Assembly: GCA_017452565.1 (NCBI GenBank)
Contig: JAFTMF010000132.1
Coordinates: forward strand, 1-5,774
Direction of reading: 5' to 3'
DNA length: 5,774 bases
Source of the DNA: Clostridia bacterium
Lineage (GTDB): Bacteria; Bacillota; Clostridia; Oscillospirales; CAG-272
Below, in pieces: positions 5,430-5,774 of the stretch. The position numbers and the translations under genes were made by a program. Numbering within the stretch: the stretch's first letter is position 1; each line of letters starts with the position of its first letter. The notes under the pieces were generated by a model. That model had not been told where the DNA came from and made no database searches. It saw nothing but the letters and a program-made list of their open reading frames with translations.

Positions 5430-5774
5430 ATGAAAGTCATCTTCTTGGATTTTGACGGCGTGCTCAATTCGGTCCGCTACGATCGGGAGCGCGCGCCCGG
5501 CGATACCAACAATATAGACGTCACTCGCCTTCCGCTGCTCAAAGAGATCGTAGACCGGACCGGTGCCAAGATCGTACTGTCCACCTCTTGGCGTATCTAT
5601 TGGGATCGTGACGAGTCGCTGTGTGAGCTTATAGGGCGAGAGATCAACGAACTGTTTGCGCAGTACGGGCTCTTTGTTTTCGATAAAACGATCACCATTT
5701 CATCCAGCGATCGGGATCAAGAGGTGCGCGAGTTGCTGTCTGTCCATGACGGGAAAGTGGAAGCCTTTGTGATA
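5430..5774 (+). CDS. HAD-family phosphatase, Swiss Army Knife RNA-repair HAD-like (3' end beyond the window)
   Basis: The first 115 codons are present and the frame is open to the window edge. HAD motif I is DFDGV (7-11), with nucleophile D7 and general acid/base D9. Motif II is in IVLSTSWR (48-55), with S51 as the phosphate-binding residue. The order MKVIFLDFDGVLN, RLPLLKEIV, TGAKIVLSTSWR matches, as I recall it, the HAD family named after Swiss Army Knife RNA repair proteins (HAD_SAK_2 type). Members occur both alone and in RNA-repair fusions, mostly with unproven substrates. The visible end, KVEAFVI, should lead directly into the acidic motif (usually DD) just outside the window. The start is ATG 5430, with GTGAGG (5417-5422) overlapping the lipoprotein stop and seven bases spacing. 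The nine-base intergenic gap indicates cotranscription. Confidence 0.85.
   Translation, partial: MKVIFLDFDGVLNSVRYDRERAPGDTNNIDVTRLPLLKEIVDRTGAKIVLSTSWRIYWDRDESLCELIGREINELFAQYGLFVFDKTITISSSDRDQEVRELLSVHDGKVEAFVI

Noticed and set aside
1..5774. CRISPR array, insertion sequence or prophage genes
   Set aside because: No regularly spaced repeats, terminal inverted repeats, transposase or phage structural motifs were found on either strand.

Overview
The window looks like ordinary chromosome from a low-to-mid GC Gram-positive bacterium, most likely a Clostridia-type member of the Bacillota. I infer this from strong AAGGAG-type ribosome binding sites, sigma-A-like promoters, a TTG start, the style of DapA/DapB/QueA, and clostridial-looking accessory genes. 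The genus cannot be fixed from the sequence alone.

Left edge (1-427). The first ~360 bases are clearly AT-rich (14 G/C in the first 60 bases, against 41 in 60 at 481-540 inside dapB). They hold the N-terminal part of an unrecognised minus-strand gene with its own well-formed promoter. To its right are a perfect 18-bp hairpin that should terminate the dap transcript, and a second structured, T-tailed element.

Middle (428-2191, minus strand). Two consecutive steps of lysine/diaminopimelate synthesis are encoded in reaction order, dapA then dapB. They are separated by 102 bases containing a 10-bp hairpin without a T-run. DapA makes 4-hydroxy-tetrahydrodipicolinate and DapB reduces it, feeding cell-wall diaminopimelate and lysine.

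Divergent control region (2192-2358). This holds a plus-strand promoter for queA and a minus-strand promoter for dapA. They are arranged so that the two predicted transcripts overlap by about 23 bases at their 5' ends, and the dapA -35 box overlaps the queA ribosome binding site.

Right half (2359-5774, plus strand). queA (tRNA queuosine synthesis) is followed, with short gaps or overlaps and no visible terminator, by three accessory genes: a PPP-type metallophosphatase fused to a C-terminal ASCH (PUA-like) domain; a lipoprotein whose start overlaps that gene by 11 bases; and a HAD-type phosphatase resembling the HAD domain of Swiss Army Knife RNA repair proteins, cut by the window end. The phosphatase-ASCH fusion beside a SAK-type HAD, behind a tRNA-modification gene, is the most unusual content. 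A link to RNA or nucleotide metabolism is possible but only an inference, and the lipoprotein between them does not obviously fit it.
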